From Mesobacillus subterraneus (GTDB lineage Bacteria > Bacillota > Bacilli > Bacillales > Cytobacillaceae), in contig NZ_JXIQ01000025.1 in the NCBI RefSeq assembly GCF_000934845.1, positions 1-53,418 of the forward strand: DNA of 53,418 nucleotides. Direction: 5' to 3'. Positions within the stretch are counted from its first letter, which is position 1, and each line of letters opens with the position of its first letter. The position numbers and the translations under genes were made by a program. Positions 1 through 9,308 of this stretch are shown piece after piece. The notes under the pieces are model-generated. The model was not told where the DNA came from and made no database searches. It saw only the letters and a program-made list of their open reading frames with translations.

Positions 1-554
1 TACAGATTCTCGGGAATGCAGGTTAAATAGGACAAATTTGTGAATAAACACGACAGGTTTGACGATAATCTAAGACCGCGACTTCATTCTTCTCAGGCAA
101 TCAAAAATTTTGCGGGTTAGAGGAAAAATCTAAAAAGCAAAAGGCACGATGAGCAGTTAAAACCGCTGATCGTGCCTTTTTTTGAGCAAAACTTCCGATT
201 GTCCTCTAAAAGAACCGTCTATTTGTCCCACAATTTTTCAAAAAGATTCATTTCTTTCTGTTCTGGCTGCCTCTCTACATTATTCGCTAACTCTCTTACT
301 TCTCTTTCCTGATCCTTTGCGCTATTTCATCAATCGATTGATTAGTTTTATCAACTCCTGCTCCATCTTAACCAATTCGGATTTTGTGTTTCTTGGCTTA
401 TTTTTCAAATTTCAGTGTTGCCTATCTATTGCTCCCAATGAATCGGAAGGCATTTTTTAAGAGCTGCTTCAACTATCGAATCATATCTTTTTAGGCATCA
501 ACCACTTTATTCAAAACTTCATTTCTTGCCATCCGGCCCTCCAATGGCTCACGG
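1..554. other. No supported gene; degenerate sequence
   Basis: Apart from the terminator at 140-183, no reading frame here has a ribosome binding site or a recognisable protein pattern. Minus-strand frames around 230-420 give short charged, coiled-coil-like stretches broken by several stops, which could be an eroded gene. Confidence 0.4.
140..183 (+). terminator. Rho-independent terminator
   Basis: AAAGGCACGAT pairs with ATCGTGCCTTT around a partly paired inner stem (GCAGTT/AACCGC) and is followed by a run of seven T. It probably ends a plus-strand gene lying left of the window. Confidence 0.75.
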
Positions 555-1931
555 TTATAAGAGAAGATATGCGAAAAGTATGCCCAGTACACAAAGCAAC
601 ATCGCATATGGAAGATTACTTAAAGTAATTCGGAATGGGCTTTGCTGTGTATTGCGTGATGTCAACTGCACCACTAAATTGAACGTTCCAACTGCTACTG
701 TTGAAATTGCCCCTGCAATTATAACAAGTGCCAAGCTTGTCGGATTTACCGTTTCTTCCAATGCTAAGACTAAACTACTGAAGATTCCTATTGTTGCAAC
801 TGGATGAACGCCCAAAACACTTAATACGATAAATATAATCTGAATAAACAAAAAAATTAACAATGGGTAGTCGGTAGCTTCCAAAACAGCATCTTGAATG
901 TAATTAGTAACTGAAGAACCGCTAATACCATTCGAAAAATAAGATAATGAAATAAACAACAAAATAAAATTTTGCATATTATTTGTTTCCTTTTTCCAAG
1001 ATACCCATCCACTAATTAAAAAACTCCTTTTCCTTCCTATTATGCTAGCCCAACTTAAAGAAAAAAAGGGAATAAGGAGCGTAACGGTAAAGATAAAATT
1101 TAGATTTAACAGTCTACCAATTAAGATTATTAAAGCTAAAAATAATGTTATTGCTACAAATAATTCAATTATTTTTCCTTTCAATTGTTTTTTATGTACT
1201 ACCCTTTCGAGGGGAAACTCAAAAGAATATTTTCGATAACGAATGTTTCCCCAAAGAGTATCAATCAAAAAAGCAATCAAGGTTATAAGAAGCAGATAAA
1301 TTAGAACAGAATCATATGATACATTTGTAATAAGCAATGACATGGCGAGCAGCATCTCTAAGGGGCTCCATAGAAGAGCTAGCGTATAGGCTCTTATTGT
1401 TACATTTCTAATAAAGGAATCTCTTACATCTTTATCTACAAACCTTAATTTATTCTTCAACACTTCTTGTGAAATTGTTAATGCAGATAAATTAAGGAAG
1501 GCTGACAGAACAATTGTTAAAATAGCGCTCCGTACATAAAGTCCGCCCATATGGTTGGAATGAAGATTTAATAGGTTTTTTAGAGTCCTATCATATCTCC
1601 CGATGTGGACTACGCTACTCATCAAAGGAAGAATTGATAACAAAGATAAAATCGGTAAATTTGATGTAACGAATGCAGGGGTTTCTATTAATGATTGGCC
1701 AGATTCCATGTACCCTATCGTACCTATAACGATAAATGAAGAAGCGAGGATTTTAAACGTTCTGGTTGCTTCAGGTAAGGAAACCAATAACATTAACAAT
1801 GTAAGCATACCAATAAAATAATTCCAAGCCTCACAATGAATGAATACATTTATCCCATAAAGAAGAAAAACAAATGAATGAAATATATATATATGGTTAA
1901 ACAACAATTCCTTTTCCATTTTGTCCTTCAC
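555..1931 (-). CDS. Multi-pass membrane protein, possible anion or organic-acid transporter
   Basis: A 458-residue, strongly hydrophobic protein with about ten to twelve predicted membrane segments along its whole length and a cytoplasmic loop rich in Arg and Lys near residues 165-185. I do not recognise a diagnostic motif. Length and layout resemble permeases of the ion-transporter superfamily (the CitMHS, ArsB and DASS kinds), but that is a guess from topology. The GTG at 1931 opens the frame; an ATG four codons inside has AAGGA four bases upstream and could be the true start. The gene stands alone, with more than 400 bases to the next gene, and nothing ties it to the sugar cluster to its right. 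Confidence 0.55.
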   Translation of the reverse strand: MKDKMEKELLFNHIYIFHSFVFLLYGINVFIHCEAWNYFIGMLTLLMLLVSLPEATRTFKILASSFIVIGTIGYMESGQSLIETPAFVTSNLPILSLLSILPLMSSVVHIGRYDRTLKNLLNLHSNHMGGLYVRSAILTIVLSAFLNLSALTISQEVLKNKLRFVDKDVRDSFIRNVTIRAYTLALLWSPLEMLLAMSLLITNVSYDSVLIYLLLITLIAFLIDTLWGNIRYRKYSFEFPLERVVHKKQLKGKIIELFVAITLFLALIILIGRLLNLNFIFTVTLLIPFFSLSWASIIGRKRSFLISGWVSWKKETNNMQNFILLFISLSYFSNGISGSSVTNYIQDAVLEATDYPLLIFLFIQIIFIVLSVLGVHPVATIGIFSSLVLALEETVNPTSLALVIIAGAISTVAVGTFNLVVQLTSRNTQQSPFRITLSNLPYAMLLCVLGILFAYLLL

Positions 1932-2384
1932 ATCGATATACCATTTCCTCTTAATTTTGAGATATTATCCTTCCTATAGTAGCTGGGAAAACCCCATTGC
2001 TAATAGCAATTATTATGGAAATATGACATCTATCTGATTATCGATATGCATTGCTCCTTTAACACTTTATTTAGGTTCTCTTTCTTAATACTCCAAAAAC
2101 AGATAACAGCCATTCAAATTGATAAAAGAATCCCCTGCCACGATTTCTTCTTTTCCAAACAACAGGGATTTCATGTATAACCTGCATTCCTAAAATTTGT
2201 AACGAGAATTTGTAGTGAAAGCCTTTATATACAATGTTTATAACGTTTTTTCTTCATAATAAATCGTTATATATAACTGATTTTGTAACGTGGCAACGTC
2301 CTTTGTTTTCAAGGGTTTTGAAGACCCTCTTATACAATTCGGGAATCTAGGGTATAAAGAAAGAGTTATTATTTTTTTCAATTA
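1932..2384. other. Intergenic region, no gene seen
   Basis: AT-rich spacer between two minus-strand genes. It should hold the promoter of the membrane-protein gene and the end of the LarA operon. A weak hairpin (AGGGT/ACCCT arms near 2314-2330) may be the operon terminator. No open frame has a ribosome binding site. Confidence 0.4.
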
Positions 2385-3857
2385 CTACATATGATGAAGA
2401 AATTCTTCGTCATTATATACATCATTCTTCATCATTAGATGGACAGCAGCTGTTTTAAATGCCTTTGGCAGCGCAAGTATAGAAGGATCATTACCAACGA
2501 ATTTTTTCTTTGCATCCTCTAAAGCTTCCTCAAAAGTTGCTCTCGTCTTTAGACCCATTCCTCTTGCAAAGCCTGGCATTTCTGCTCCAACAACATAAAT
2601 TGCGGCTGCATGTTTTTCGGCTATATGTCCACTAGAAATCATTGAAAATCCATGGAAGGGATGATATGAATATGCATAACGGTATTTTCGAATATATTCT
2701 TGGTTCGTTGCGAAATACTCTCCGAAATGATTTAGATCCTTTAGAGTATTCATACCATCTTTTTGGAAAAGTTCATACATCTCTTTTGTATATGGCCAGT
2801 TTTCTTCATGGAAATCGCCATTGCAGGTAGTTGAACAGATGATTACACATTTGTCACTCATTATCCTGCGATGTCGGACCACTTGGGCGGATATTGCTTG
2901 CATGAGCATGATGGGATTCGTTCCCATACCATCACCATAATGGAAGGATTGCGGCATGCCAAATACCAGGACATCATATTTTTTCTCTGCAAAAGGAACG
3001 AAAGTCCTTTTATTGGCTGTCGCCCAGGATTTGGGCTGCATTTCTTTGGCGTATCCACTATTAATCTCAATTTGCCTTGACTTCGTATCAAGGACAGCAT
3101 CACAGCAGAAAAACTTCTTTCCCATCCGTTTCTCCATATGTTCGCCGATTTCATCAAATTTTGTCCGCATTAATGATTTAGTGCTGACAGGTACAAAGTC
3201 CTTCCTATGCATAACTTTGGGTACGTGATGAGATGCTATCGATTTCCAATGGGTAATTCCTGTTGAACAGTGTTTATATCCGCCTGAATAGCCTCCATAC
3301 GGATTCCCTTGTGTATGTCCAATCAAAATGGCAATATCGCTATCGTACACATATTTATTCATGATGACGGGATCCCCGCTCTCAGTAGTGCCCAAATCTA
3401 TTAAGTTTTCATAGTCTTCACTATCATGATTGATTATTTGGTTTGAATACCAGAAATTGTTGAATATTTCCTCACCCAAAATGTTGAGGATTTCTTTTTC
3501 TGTGTTTTTTCTGTGAAGGCCATTCGAACAGATAAACTTAATATCTTCCTGCTTAACGCCCACACTATATAGCTCTTTCAAAATCAATTTTATGGAAACC
3601 TTTCTGTGGGCAGTTGGCTGTTCTCCCCCCTTTACCCTGTCAGGGAAGATAATCGCCACCTTCGCCCCTTCTTTTCCGACTTTTGTCAAAGGCTCCATTC
3701 CAATTGGGTTCCGAATTGATTCAAGGGTTGCTTTTTCAATTTCATCCTCTGGAATACATGGAGGATCCGGTACGGTTTCACCGGGCACAAACACGTCGGT
3801 ATTGTCAGGCAATTCTGCTTCCATGAGCCCATGTCCGTATTCAAATGATAGTTTCAC
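2385..3857 (-). CDS. LarA-family nickel-pincer hydroxyacid racemase/epimerase homologue
   Basis: A 490-residue member of the LarA family (DUF2088), which racemises or epimerises alpha-hydroxy acids by hydride transfer to the nickel-pincer nucleotide. Residues matching the Lactiplantibacillus LarA set, by my own alignment from memory: Asp73 (FPDR), His115 (GLHR), cofactor-attachment Lys195 (SGGYK) and a nickel-ligand His211 sixteen residues later. Where LarA has its second catalytic His, ten residues before the Lys, this protein has Asn185, and the PKD-type lysine motif of the C-terminal domain is absent. Substrate is therefore unlikely to be plain lactate. It is longer than classical LarA (about 425). 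GTG start lies directly after the TIM-like stop codon, so the genes are translationally coupled. larE, larB and larC, about 14 kb away, supply the cofactor. Confidence 0.85.
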   Translation of the reverse strand: MKLSFEYGHGLMEAELPDNTDVFVPGETVPDPPCIPEDEIEKATLESIRNPIGMEPLTKVGKEGAKVAIIFPDRVKGGEQPTAHRKVSIKLILKELYSVGVKQEDIKFICSNGLHRKNTEKEILNILGEEIFNNFWYSNQIINHDSEDYENLIDLGTTESGDPVIMNKYVYDSDIAILIGHTQGNPYGGYSGGYKHCSTGITHWKSIASHHVPKVMHRKDFVPVSTKSLMRTKFDEIGEHMEKRMGKKFFCCDAVLDTKSRQIEINSGYAKEMQPKSWATANKRTFVPFAEKKYDVLVFGMPQSFHYGDGMGTNPIMLMQAISAQVVRHRRIMSDKCVIICSTTCNGDFHEENWPYTKEMYELFQKDGMNTLKDLNHFGEYFATNQEYIRKYRYAYSYHPFHGFSMISSGHIAEKHAAAIYVVGAEMPGFARGMGLKTRATFEEALEDAKKKFVGNDPSILALPKAFKTAAVHLMMKNDVYNDEEFLHHM

Positions 3858-4721
3858 TTATATGCACCTGCTTTCCCTTGAATGATTTTTGCCCAAAAAG
3901 GTCTGGACAATGTCCAGGTATTCTTCAGGATAGAAGCCTATTTCTCCTTCAAATCTGGTTAAGGCAACTAGTCCGCCATCTATTTCCGGTATTGAAGCAA
4001 GCATGCCGGCATTTTCTGCCTTTAACCCTCCACCATATATGACAGGTAAGCCGTTTGTCTCTTGCTTTACAAATCTGGCAACTTCCTGGATGTAATCCTT
4101 GCCAGGTGGAGTTTTTTTTGGTCCAATTGCCCATATTGGCTCATATGCAATTGTGACACTACTCGTTTCTACTCCTTCGAGTCCTATTTTTAGTTGTTCA
4201 CGCAATATCTCCTGCCAGCGTTCCTGTTCTCCTTCTTTTTCTCCAATACAGTATAAAACAGACATTCCGGCTGCGATTGCAGCCTTGATTTCTTTATTTA
4301 ACAAGCGGTTTATCACATCTAACGAAGTCCCAGATGCTTCCCTGATTAAGTCTTCCTTATCATTTCTTTCTTCACTATGGCCAATAATTGTGTCCAAGCA
4401 CCCAATCGCCTTCATTGAATTAGCTGTACGATTGCTTGTGAATGCACCAAAGTTTCCTCCCTTGGCTGTATCTTCCCTGAAAACACTTTGACAGCCAATA
4501 GCTATATTCGTCTCCCCATTAACAGAGTTTAAAGCGTTAATTAAATGGGTTTCTGGCAAAAAAAAGACAAACTCTACTTCGTCGTTTGCATATTGCTTTA
4601 AACCTCCCATAGTGCTTCGAACAATGAAATTACCCCATTCGGGTGCTCTGGTAAAACGATTTATGCCGCCATATTCTGCCGGGATATCAAACCGTTTTAA
4701 ATTCGCATAAATCCGTTTCAT
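3858..4721 (-). CDS. Triose-phosphate-isomerase paralogue with altered phosphate loops
   Basis: A 287-residue TIM-barrel protein. The catalytic set of triose-phosphate isomerase is present: Asn7/Lys9 (YANLK), His115 (GHSEER) and Glu194 (YEPIWAIG). The phosphate-gripping loops are not: YGGS is YGGG (229-232), and the LVGG motif of the last loop reads LVAL (251-254). There is also about 20 residues of extra sequence before the catalytic His. It is probably an aldose-ketose isomerase acting on a small substrate other than, or in addition to, glyceraldehyde 3-phosphate. TIM paralogues with shifted substrates are known, for example in erythritol catabolism. ATG at 4721 is chosen because AAAGGTG lies six bases upstream. 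It is between the phosphofructokinase and LarA genes in one operon. Confidence 0.8.
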   Translation of the reverse strand: MKRIYANLKRFDIPAEYGGINRFTRAPEWGNFIVRSTMGGLKQYANDEVEFVFFLPETHLINALNSVNGETNIAIGCQSVFREDTAKGGNFGAFTSNRTANSMKAIGCLDTIIGHSEERNDKEDLIREASGTSLDVINRLLNKEIKAAIAAGMSVLYCIGEKEGEQERWQEILREQLKIGLEGVETSSVTIAYEPIWAIGPKKTPPGKDYIQEVARFVKQETNGLPVIYGGGLKAENAGMLASIPEIDGGLVALTRFEGEIGFYPEEYLDIVQTFLGKNHSRESRCI

Positions 4722-4757
4722 GATTATCACCTTTTAATCCCTTTAATTTGAGGAAAA

Positions 4758-5933
4758 CTACTTTCTTATCTCTTTATCTTTGAAACTGAGGAATTCAGGC
4801 AGTTCTTCACCAATTAAGGGTTTACACCACTGAATGAATTTTTCAGTCACATTATTCCCACGCTCATTAATAAAATGATCAGGAAGTTTTTTTTCGTGAA
4901 GCATAACTTCTTGAATTGGCACCAAGAATGTCTCGATTGAATACTTTTCTTCCGGCAAACGTCTTATACCCACCATTACACCTGTTCTGCCAGAAACAGC
5001 AGCTTGAACTGCCGTTCTCCCAACCAAAACGGCTTCTTCCTGATCAATTTTGGACTGAAGTGCTATAGAAGTTCTTCCTGCAAGACCAGGCTTCTCACCT
5101 CTGGCTTTAATTCCAAGTCTTTTAATAACGAGATTCGCTAAATATTCACTTACATCTCCGTAATAAACAGATCTGCCCCGCTGGAAAATAGGCGGTACGA
5201 TTGGTTCTTGTTCAGCGTTTTTTAATCCTTCACTTACAACCACAACAACTCCGCCCAAACGATCGTATAATTCCTTGACATCTTCCATGAATTCCTCTTC
5301 TACGAAGGGCCTTTCCGGCAAATAAATCAAATGCGGGGCATCCTCTTTTCTTTTTCTTGCTAACGCAGAAGCCGCTGTAATCCATCCCGCGTTTCGTCCC
5401 ATTGCTTCTATGATGGTGACATGGATCGGCAGCGATTTCACATCTGCCCCGATTTCCGCTGTTGTATGGGCTAAAAATTTTGCAGCGCTCCCGTATCCAG
5501 GTGCATGATCAATTATTGCAATATCATTATCGATTGTTTTTGGAATCCCAATCACATATATTTCTTCATTCTTACATACCTCATGGACTCTCCCGCATGC
5601 TTCCATTGTTCCGTTTCCACCATTGAATAGTACATATTTAATATCATGCTTTTTAAAGATATCTGGCATTTTCTCATAATGTTCCTGTTTCAAAGGAAAT
5701 CTGGATGAGCCTATTGCTGTTCCCGGTGTTTGCAGTAATAGGTCCAAATCAGCATCCTTAGTTGTGCCCAAATCTAAAAAGTTTTCTTTGAGGATTGCTT
5801 CAGAACCGCCAATAGCTCCGTAAATCTTATCTATACAAATATTATTTTGGGCCTCTTTAATGACTCCATATAGGGAGGAATTAAGGACAGCCGTTGGTCC
5901 ACCACCATGAACGATGAGTATATTATTCTTCAT
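4758..5933 (-). CDS. Phosphofructokinase-family sugar kinase (PPi-type features)
   Basis: A 391-residue phosphofructokinase of the long, pyrophosphate-type branch. Motifs: GGGP (10-13) at the phosphoryl-donor site, PKTIDND (131-137) with catalytic Asp135 and the Lys132 typical of PPi-dependent enzymes, and MGRNAGW (178-184). The donor-loop GGDG/GGDD motif reads GGNGT (105-109), so the metal-binding Asp is Asn107; donor preference cannot be read from sequence alone. The usual role is phosphorylating fructose 6-phosphate at C1. In this operon, beside a PGI homologue lacking a normal phosphate site, the acceptor may be a different ketose. It lies 36 bases after the PGI-like gene region and shares its operon. 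Confidence 0.82.
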   Translation of the reverse strand: MKNNILIVHGGGPTAVLNSSLYGVIKEAQNNICIDKIYGAIGGSEAILKENFLDLGTTKDADLDLLLQTPGTAIGSSRFPLKQEHYEKMPDIFKKHDIKYVLFNGGNGTMEACGRVHEVCKNEEIYVIGIPKTIDNDIAIIDHAPGYGSAAKFLAHTTAEIGADVKSLPIHVTIIEAMGRNAGWITAASALARKRKEDAPHLIYLPERPFVEEEFMEDVKELYDRLGGVVVVVSEGLKNAEQEPIVPPIFQRGRSVYYGDVSEYLANLVIKRLGIKARGEKPGLAGRTSIALQSKIDQEEAVLVGRTAVQAAVSGRTGVMVGIRRLPEEKYSIETFLVPIQEVMLHEKKLPDHFINERGNNVTEKFIQWCKPLIGEELPEFLSFKDKEIRK

Positions 5934-6020
5934 TGTTTTTATCGCCTCAATCTAATTCCATATGAACCGTCACCGGATACGGCTTAGAATAAAGAATCAA
6001 CATTATATATAGGATTTGGA

Positions 6021-7307
6021 TTAAAATCCCCTTCCCAATTTTTCGAACATCAGTTTTTTATAATCTTCTACTCCTGGCTGGTCGAATGGATTCACTCCAA
6101 GTATTCTGCCTGAAAGATAAACAGTGAATTCAAACAGATAAAACAATTGCCCTAAATAATATTCATTCATTTCCGGCACAGAAAATTTAACGCATGGTAT
6201 ACCTCCATTAAAGTGGGCTCCTATGGTGGCACCTAATGCAATTTTATTAATCTCCCAAAGATTTTCACCATTAACATAATCAAAGTTGTCTTCAACATGG
6301 TCTTTTTCGATCACTAAACTACTGTTAGGGTTTTCAATATCAAGAAATGTTTCAAAAATGATTGGCTGTCCTTGCTGAACGTATTGACCAATTGAATGCA
6401 AGTCTTCAGAATAGTTTACAGCCACAGGGAAAAGGCCCTTTCCCTCTTTCCCTTCACTTTCTGCGAATAATTGAATCCACCATTTTGAAAAATAGTGGAA
6501 CTGAGGTTCAAAAAAAGCGAGCATTTCAATTTTATAGCCTTTATCCAAGAGAATGTTCCTGAAAGTGGAATACTTTAATGCCAGATTATCAATATCTGTT
6601 TGGTTGTGCATCAGATCCTGCATTTTTTTGGCACCTTCAATCAGGCTAGAAATATCAATACCTGCAACAGCCATAGGAAGTAATCCAACATCAGTCAAAG
6701 CAGAAAATCTGCCGCCAATATTTTCAGGAAAAATAAAAAAATCAAAATTATGTTCCTTGGCAACCTGATGTAAAGAACTATTAATTGTACCGGTAACGGA
6801 TATTCGTTTATTAGTTTCATTGCCATATTTACTGTACAAGAAGTTCCGCAGAATACGGAAACTTAATCCAGGCTCTAAAGTTTCAAAATTTTTGGCAATG
6901 ACATTAATATAAACGGATTTACCCTCCAGCTGTTTTAGCAAGTTATTCATGTAATGTGGAGAAAGATTGTTGCCAGCATAGAGAATTTCAGGTTTACTTT
7001 CTTTTTGCAGAGCTTTAATTACTGCTCTTGCTGCCTGATTGGAACCTCCAACCCCGACAATCACAAAAACATCAGCTTCTTTTCTTATTGTTTCGGCTTT
7101 TTCTTTCACAAATTGTACAGCTTCATCACTGGCCCACTCTTCTACATCCATCCAGCCCCAGACATCATCCTGGTGGGAGGTCCTTTCCGAATAGACTTTT
7201 CCAAGCGCCTCATCCAGCCATTTTTTATTTTTACTTAACCGTTCGTTTAATTCCTGATCAGAAACAAATTGTTTATTTTGCAAAAATTCCAGTCTAATAT
7301 CATTCAT
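6021..7307 (-). CDS. Phosphoglucose-isomerase paralogue with altered phosphate site
   Basis: A 428-residue sugar isomerase (SIS fold) close in length to Bacillus glucose-6-phosphate isomerase. Catalytic elements are kept: GGR (Arg200), ESEGK (Glu283), GAH (His365) and YKK (Lys417), plus VNPFDQPGVE. The phosphate loop that reads SKSGTT or SKTFTT in the family is AKNFET here (138-143), removing a Ser and a Thr or Ser that normally hold the C6 phosphate; GVGGSN (85-90) replaces GIGGSY. It probably interconverts an aldose and a ketose that lack a 6-phosphate or carry another group there. The ATG at 7307 is chosen for AAGAAGGTG seven bases upstream; a longer frame would run into the previous gene. 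Confidence 0.83.
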   Translation of the reverse strand: MNDIRLEFLQNKQFVSDQELNERLSKNKKWLDEALGKVYSERTSHQDDVWGWMDVEEWASDEAVQFVKEKAETIRKEADVFVIVGVGGSNQAARAVIKALQKESKPEILYAGNNLSPHYMNNLLKQLEGKSVYINVIAKNFETLEPGLSFRILRNFLYSKYGNETNKRISVTGTINSSLHQVAKEHNFDFFIFPENIGGRFSALTDVGLLPMAVAGIDISSLIEGAKKMQDLMHNQTDIDNLALKYSTFRNILLDKGYKIEMLAFFEPQFHYFSKWWIQLFAESEGKEGKGLFPVAVNYSEDLHSIGQYVQQGQPIIFETFLDIENPNSSLVIEKDHVEDNFDYVNGENLWEINKIALGATIGAHFNGGIPCVKFSVPEMNEYYLGQLFYLFEFTVYLSGRILGVNPFDQPGVEDYKKLMFEKLGRGF

Positions 7308-7332
7308 GCCAAACACCTTCTTTTTGAGAATT

Positions 7333-8349
7333 TCACTTTTCCATTGAAACCCGTGACATTCGCTTAGCAGATTCATATATACCGAGTACTACTTCCAATG
7401 TCTTGATTGCATCATCCGGACTGACAGGCACTGGTTTATCATTTAACAGGCATTGATAATAGTGTTTTAGCTGGCTAGTATGATAGTTACTCCAATATGT
7501 CTCCCCTTCGCCTTTTATCTCCGCAGTTGGATGGATGATAAGCTCTTTTCCATTCAATCTAATTGTTACCTTTTCTCCTTCAAGCAAAATAGACCCATTT
7601 TCAGCACTCAATTCAATCCTGATCGGACTGTTGCTAGTAAAGTAATTGCAGGCGAAGAATGAATAAATGACCCCATTCTCGAATGTAATTGCAGCACTTG
7701 CAACATCCTCGACTTCGATTTGAGTAAGAACTCTTGTGTCTATTTGCGCTTTTATCGATTTCACTTCACTCCCGACCAAGTAACGGACCAAATCGATAGA
7801 ATGGATTGCCTGGTCAATAACGACCCCACCGCCTTCTTTTTCCCAGCTACCCTTCCATTCAATTTGATAGTATGAGGGAGGCCGATGCCAATTTAGCGAG
7901 GACCATGCACCAGTTATCTTTCCAAATGCCCCCTGGTCAATCAGCTTTTTCGCTTCAATAATTCCATCTATATATCTATTCTGGAATATTACTCCTAACT
8001 TTTTTCCAGTATTCTTAGCTGTTTCTGCCATGGCTCTACCATCTTCTAACGTTGTTGCGATTGGCTTTTCAGTCAAAACATTAAAGCCTGCTTCAAGACA
8101 CTGAATAACATGCTCCCTGTGCAAATAGTGCGGACTCAGAACATGAACGACGTCCAGGTTTTTCTGCAATAGATCCTCAATAGAGTCGGAATATTCACAG
8201 CCACTAAAGTTCATAGCAAATTTTTCTGCACGCCTCAAATCGATATCCAAGGCGTATTTTACTTCTATGTTGCTTAACCTTTTAAATGCTTCTGCATATA
8301 CAACAGAGATTCTTCCACAACCAATGACTCCAACCTTTAATTTATTCAT
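7333..8349 (-). CDS. Gfo/Idh/MocA-family NAD(P)-dependent oxidoreductase
   Basis: A 338-residue sugar or cyclitol dehydrogenase. The N-terminal Rossmann fold shows GVIGCGRIS (7-15), the family EKP motif is at 94-96, and the active-site pair IDQAIH gives Asp179 and His183. Enzymes of this family oxidise or reduce a single ring hydroxyl, commonly at C1 or C3. ATG at 8349 is preceded by AAGGAGG at good spacing; an upstream in-frame ATG lacks one. It follows the isomerase-like gene and precedes the PGI-like gene, so it should act early on the imported sugar. Confidence 0.85.
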   Translation of the reverse strand: MNKLKVGVIGCGRISVVYAEAFKRLSNIEVKYALDIDLRRAEKFAMNFSGCEYSDSIEDLLQKNLDVVHVLSPHYLHREHVIQCLEAGFNVLTEKPIATTLEDGRAMAETAKNTGKKLGVIFQNRYIDGIIEAKKLIDQGAFGKITGAWSSLNWHRPPSYYQIEWKGSWEKEGGGVVIDQAIHSIDLVRYLVGSEVKSIKAQIDTRVLTQIEVEDVASAAITFENGVIYSFFACNYFTSNSPIRIELSAENGSILLEGEKVTIRLNGKELIIHPTAEIKGEGETYWSNYHTSQLKHYYQCLLNDKPVPVSPDDAIKTLEVVLGIYESAKRMSRVSMEK

Positions 8350-8417
8350 TGATTTTCCTCCTTTTTTCGGTTTGAGTGGTTGTGACATAGCTTTTTTACT
8401 TGAGTGAAAGAATTCGT

Positions 8418-9290
8418 TTATATAAACTGTTTTAAATATTTTTGCCCTCTTATCAATCCAGCCTTAACTTTTTCCTGAGTCCCATCCCAAACGGGGTCTT
8501 CATGCTCGATACTTATGGTCCCATCGAATCCAACCTGGTTTAAATGATCAATGAATTTATTCCAATCAAGCTCCCCTAAGCCAGGTACTCTATATCTCCA
8601 CCATCCGGAAGAATCAATTTCTCCATTTTTCGGGTTGAACAAAATTCCAGTTCTTCGCAAGGTGGTATAATTTATTTCCGTATCTTTTGCGTGAACATGG
8701 CCAATTTTATGGCCGAACTCAAGAATAGGAATATAAGGATCGATGAATTGCCATATCAAATGGGAAGGGTCATAGGCAAGCTTCAGTTTGTCGCTGTCAA
8801 TTCGCGAAAAGATTTCATCCCACATATATGGAGAAATGCCTATATTCCCCATTAGAGGGCAGTTTTCTATACAAAGGGTTACGTTATTTTCCTCTGCCTT
8901 TTCAACCATTACTTTTAAAAATTCTACTGATGCTTCTATACTTTTCATGGGATTAAAACGGACTCCATCATATGCATCTTTAGAAACTCCTGTTGAGCAA
9001 AGCACTTTTTCTATATTAAATTCCCCTGCCAACTCTATCCTTTTAATAATGTTACTTTTGTAATATTCTGCCATTTCGCTGTTAGGATCCAAAAAGTTCC
9101 TGCAATATGTTAGGGCAGAAATGTCTATTGTCCCGGAACTTTTGATTTTTTCAACTTCATCTTCTTTTAAGTCGACCGACGGCCCAACTTCCAAATCTGT
9201 AAATCCATTTTCATATCCCCAAGTAGCCAGGTCCTTCAGGTCACTAACTCCTGATTCGGCCAACACATTTGTCAAAAAACCTACGCGCAT
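8418..9290 (-). CDS. Xylose-isomerase-like TIM-barrel sugar isomerase/epimerase or lyase
   Basis: A 290-residue protein of the sugar phosphate isomerase/epimerase (AP endonuclease 2) superfamily. The expected divalent-metal ligands are visible: Glu142 (IENCP), Asp174 and His177 (YDPSH), His200 (HVHAKD) and a Glu in SIEHED (262-264). Members act as keto-sugar isomerases, epimerases or, beside Gfo/Idh dehydrogenases, as beta-eliminating or hydrating enzymes on 3-keto glycosides, as in levoglucosan degradation. Sandwiched between two Gfo/Idh genes, the second kind of role is plausible here. Start has AAGGAGG seven bases upstream. Confidence 0.8.
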   Translation of the reverse strand: MRVGFLTNVLAESGVSDLKDLATWGYENGFTDLEVGPSVDLKEDEVEKIKSSGTIDISALTYCRNFLDPNSEMAEYYKSNIIKRIELAGEFNIEKVLCSTGVSKDAYDGVRFNPMKSIEASVEFLKVMVEKAEENNVTLCIENCPLMGNIGISPYMWDEIFSRIDSDKLKLAYDPSHLIWQFIDPYIPILEFGHKIGHVHAKDTEINYTTLRRTGILFNPKNGEIDSSGWWRYRVPGLGELDWNKFIDHLNQVGFDGTISIEHEDPVWDGTQEKVKAGLIRGQKYLKQFI

Positions 9291-9308
9291 GATGTATACC
9301 TCCTTGAT

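Noticed and set aside
182-460. Plus-strand frame of 92 codons
   Set aside because: Starts inside a terminator T-run, has no ribosome binding site, and the protein looks like no family.
2385-3857. Calling the LarA homologue a lactate racemase
   Set aside because: Key substrate-contact positions differ and the operon context is sugar catabolism.
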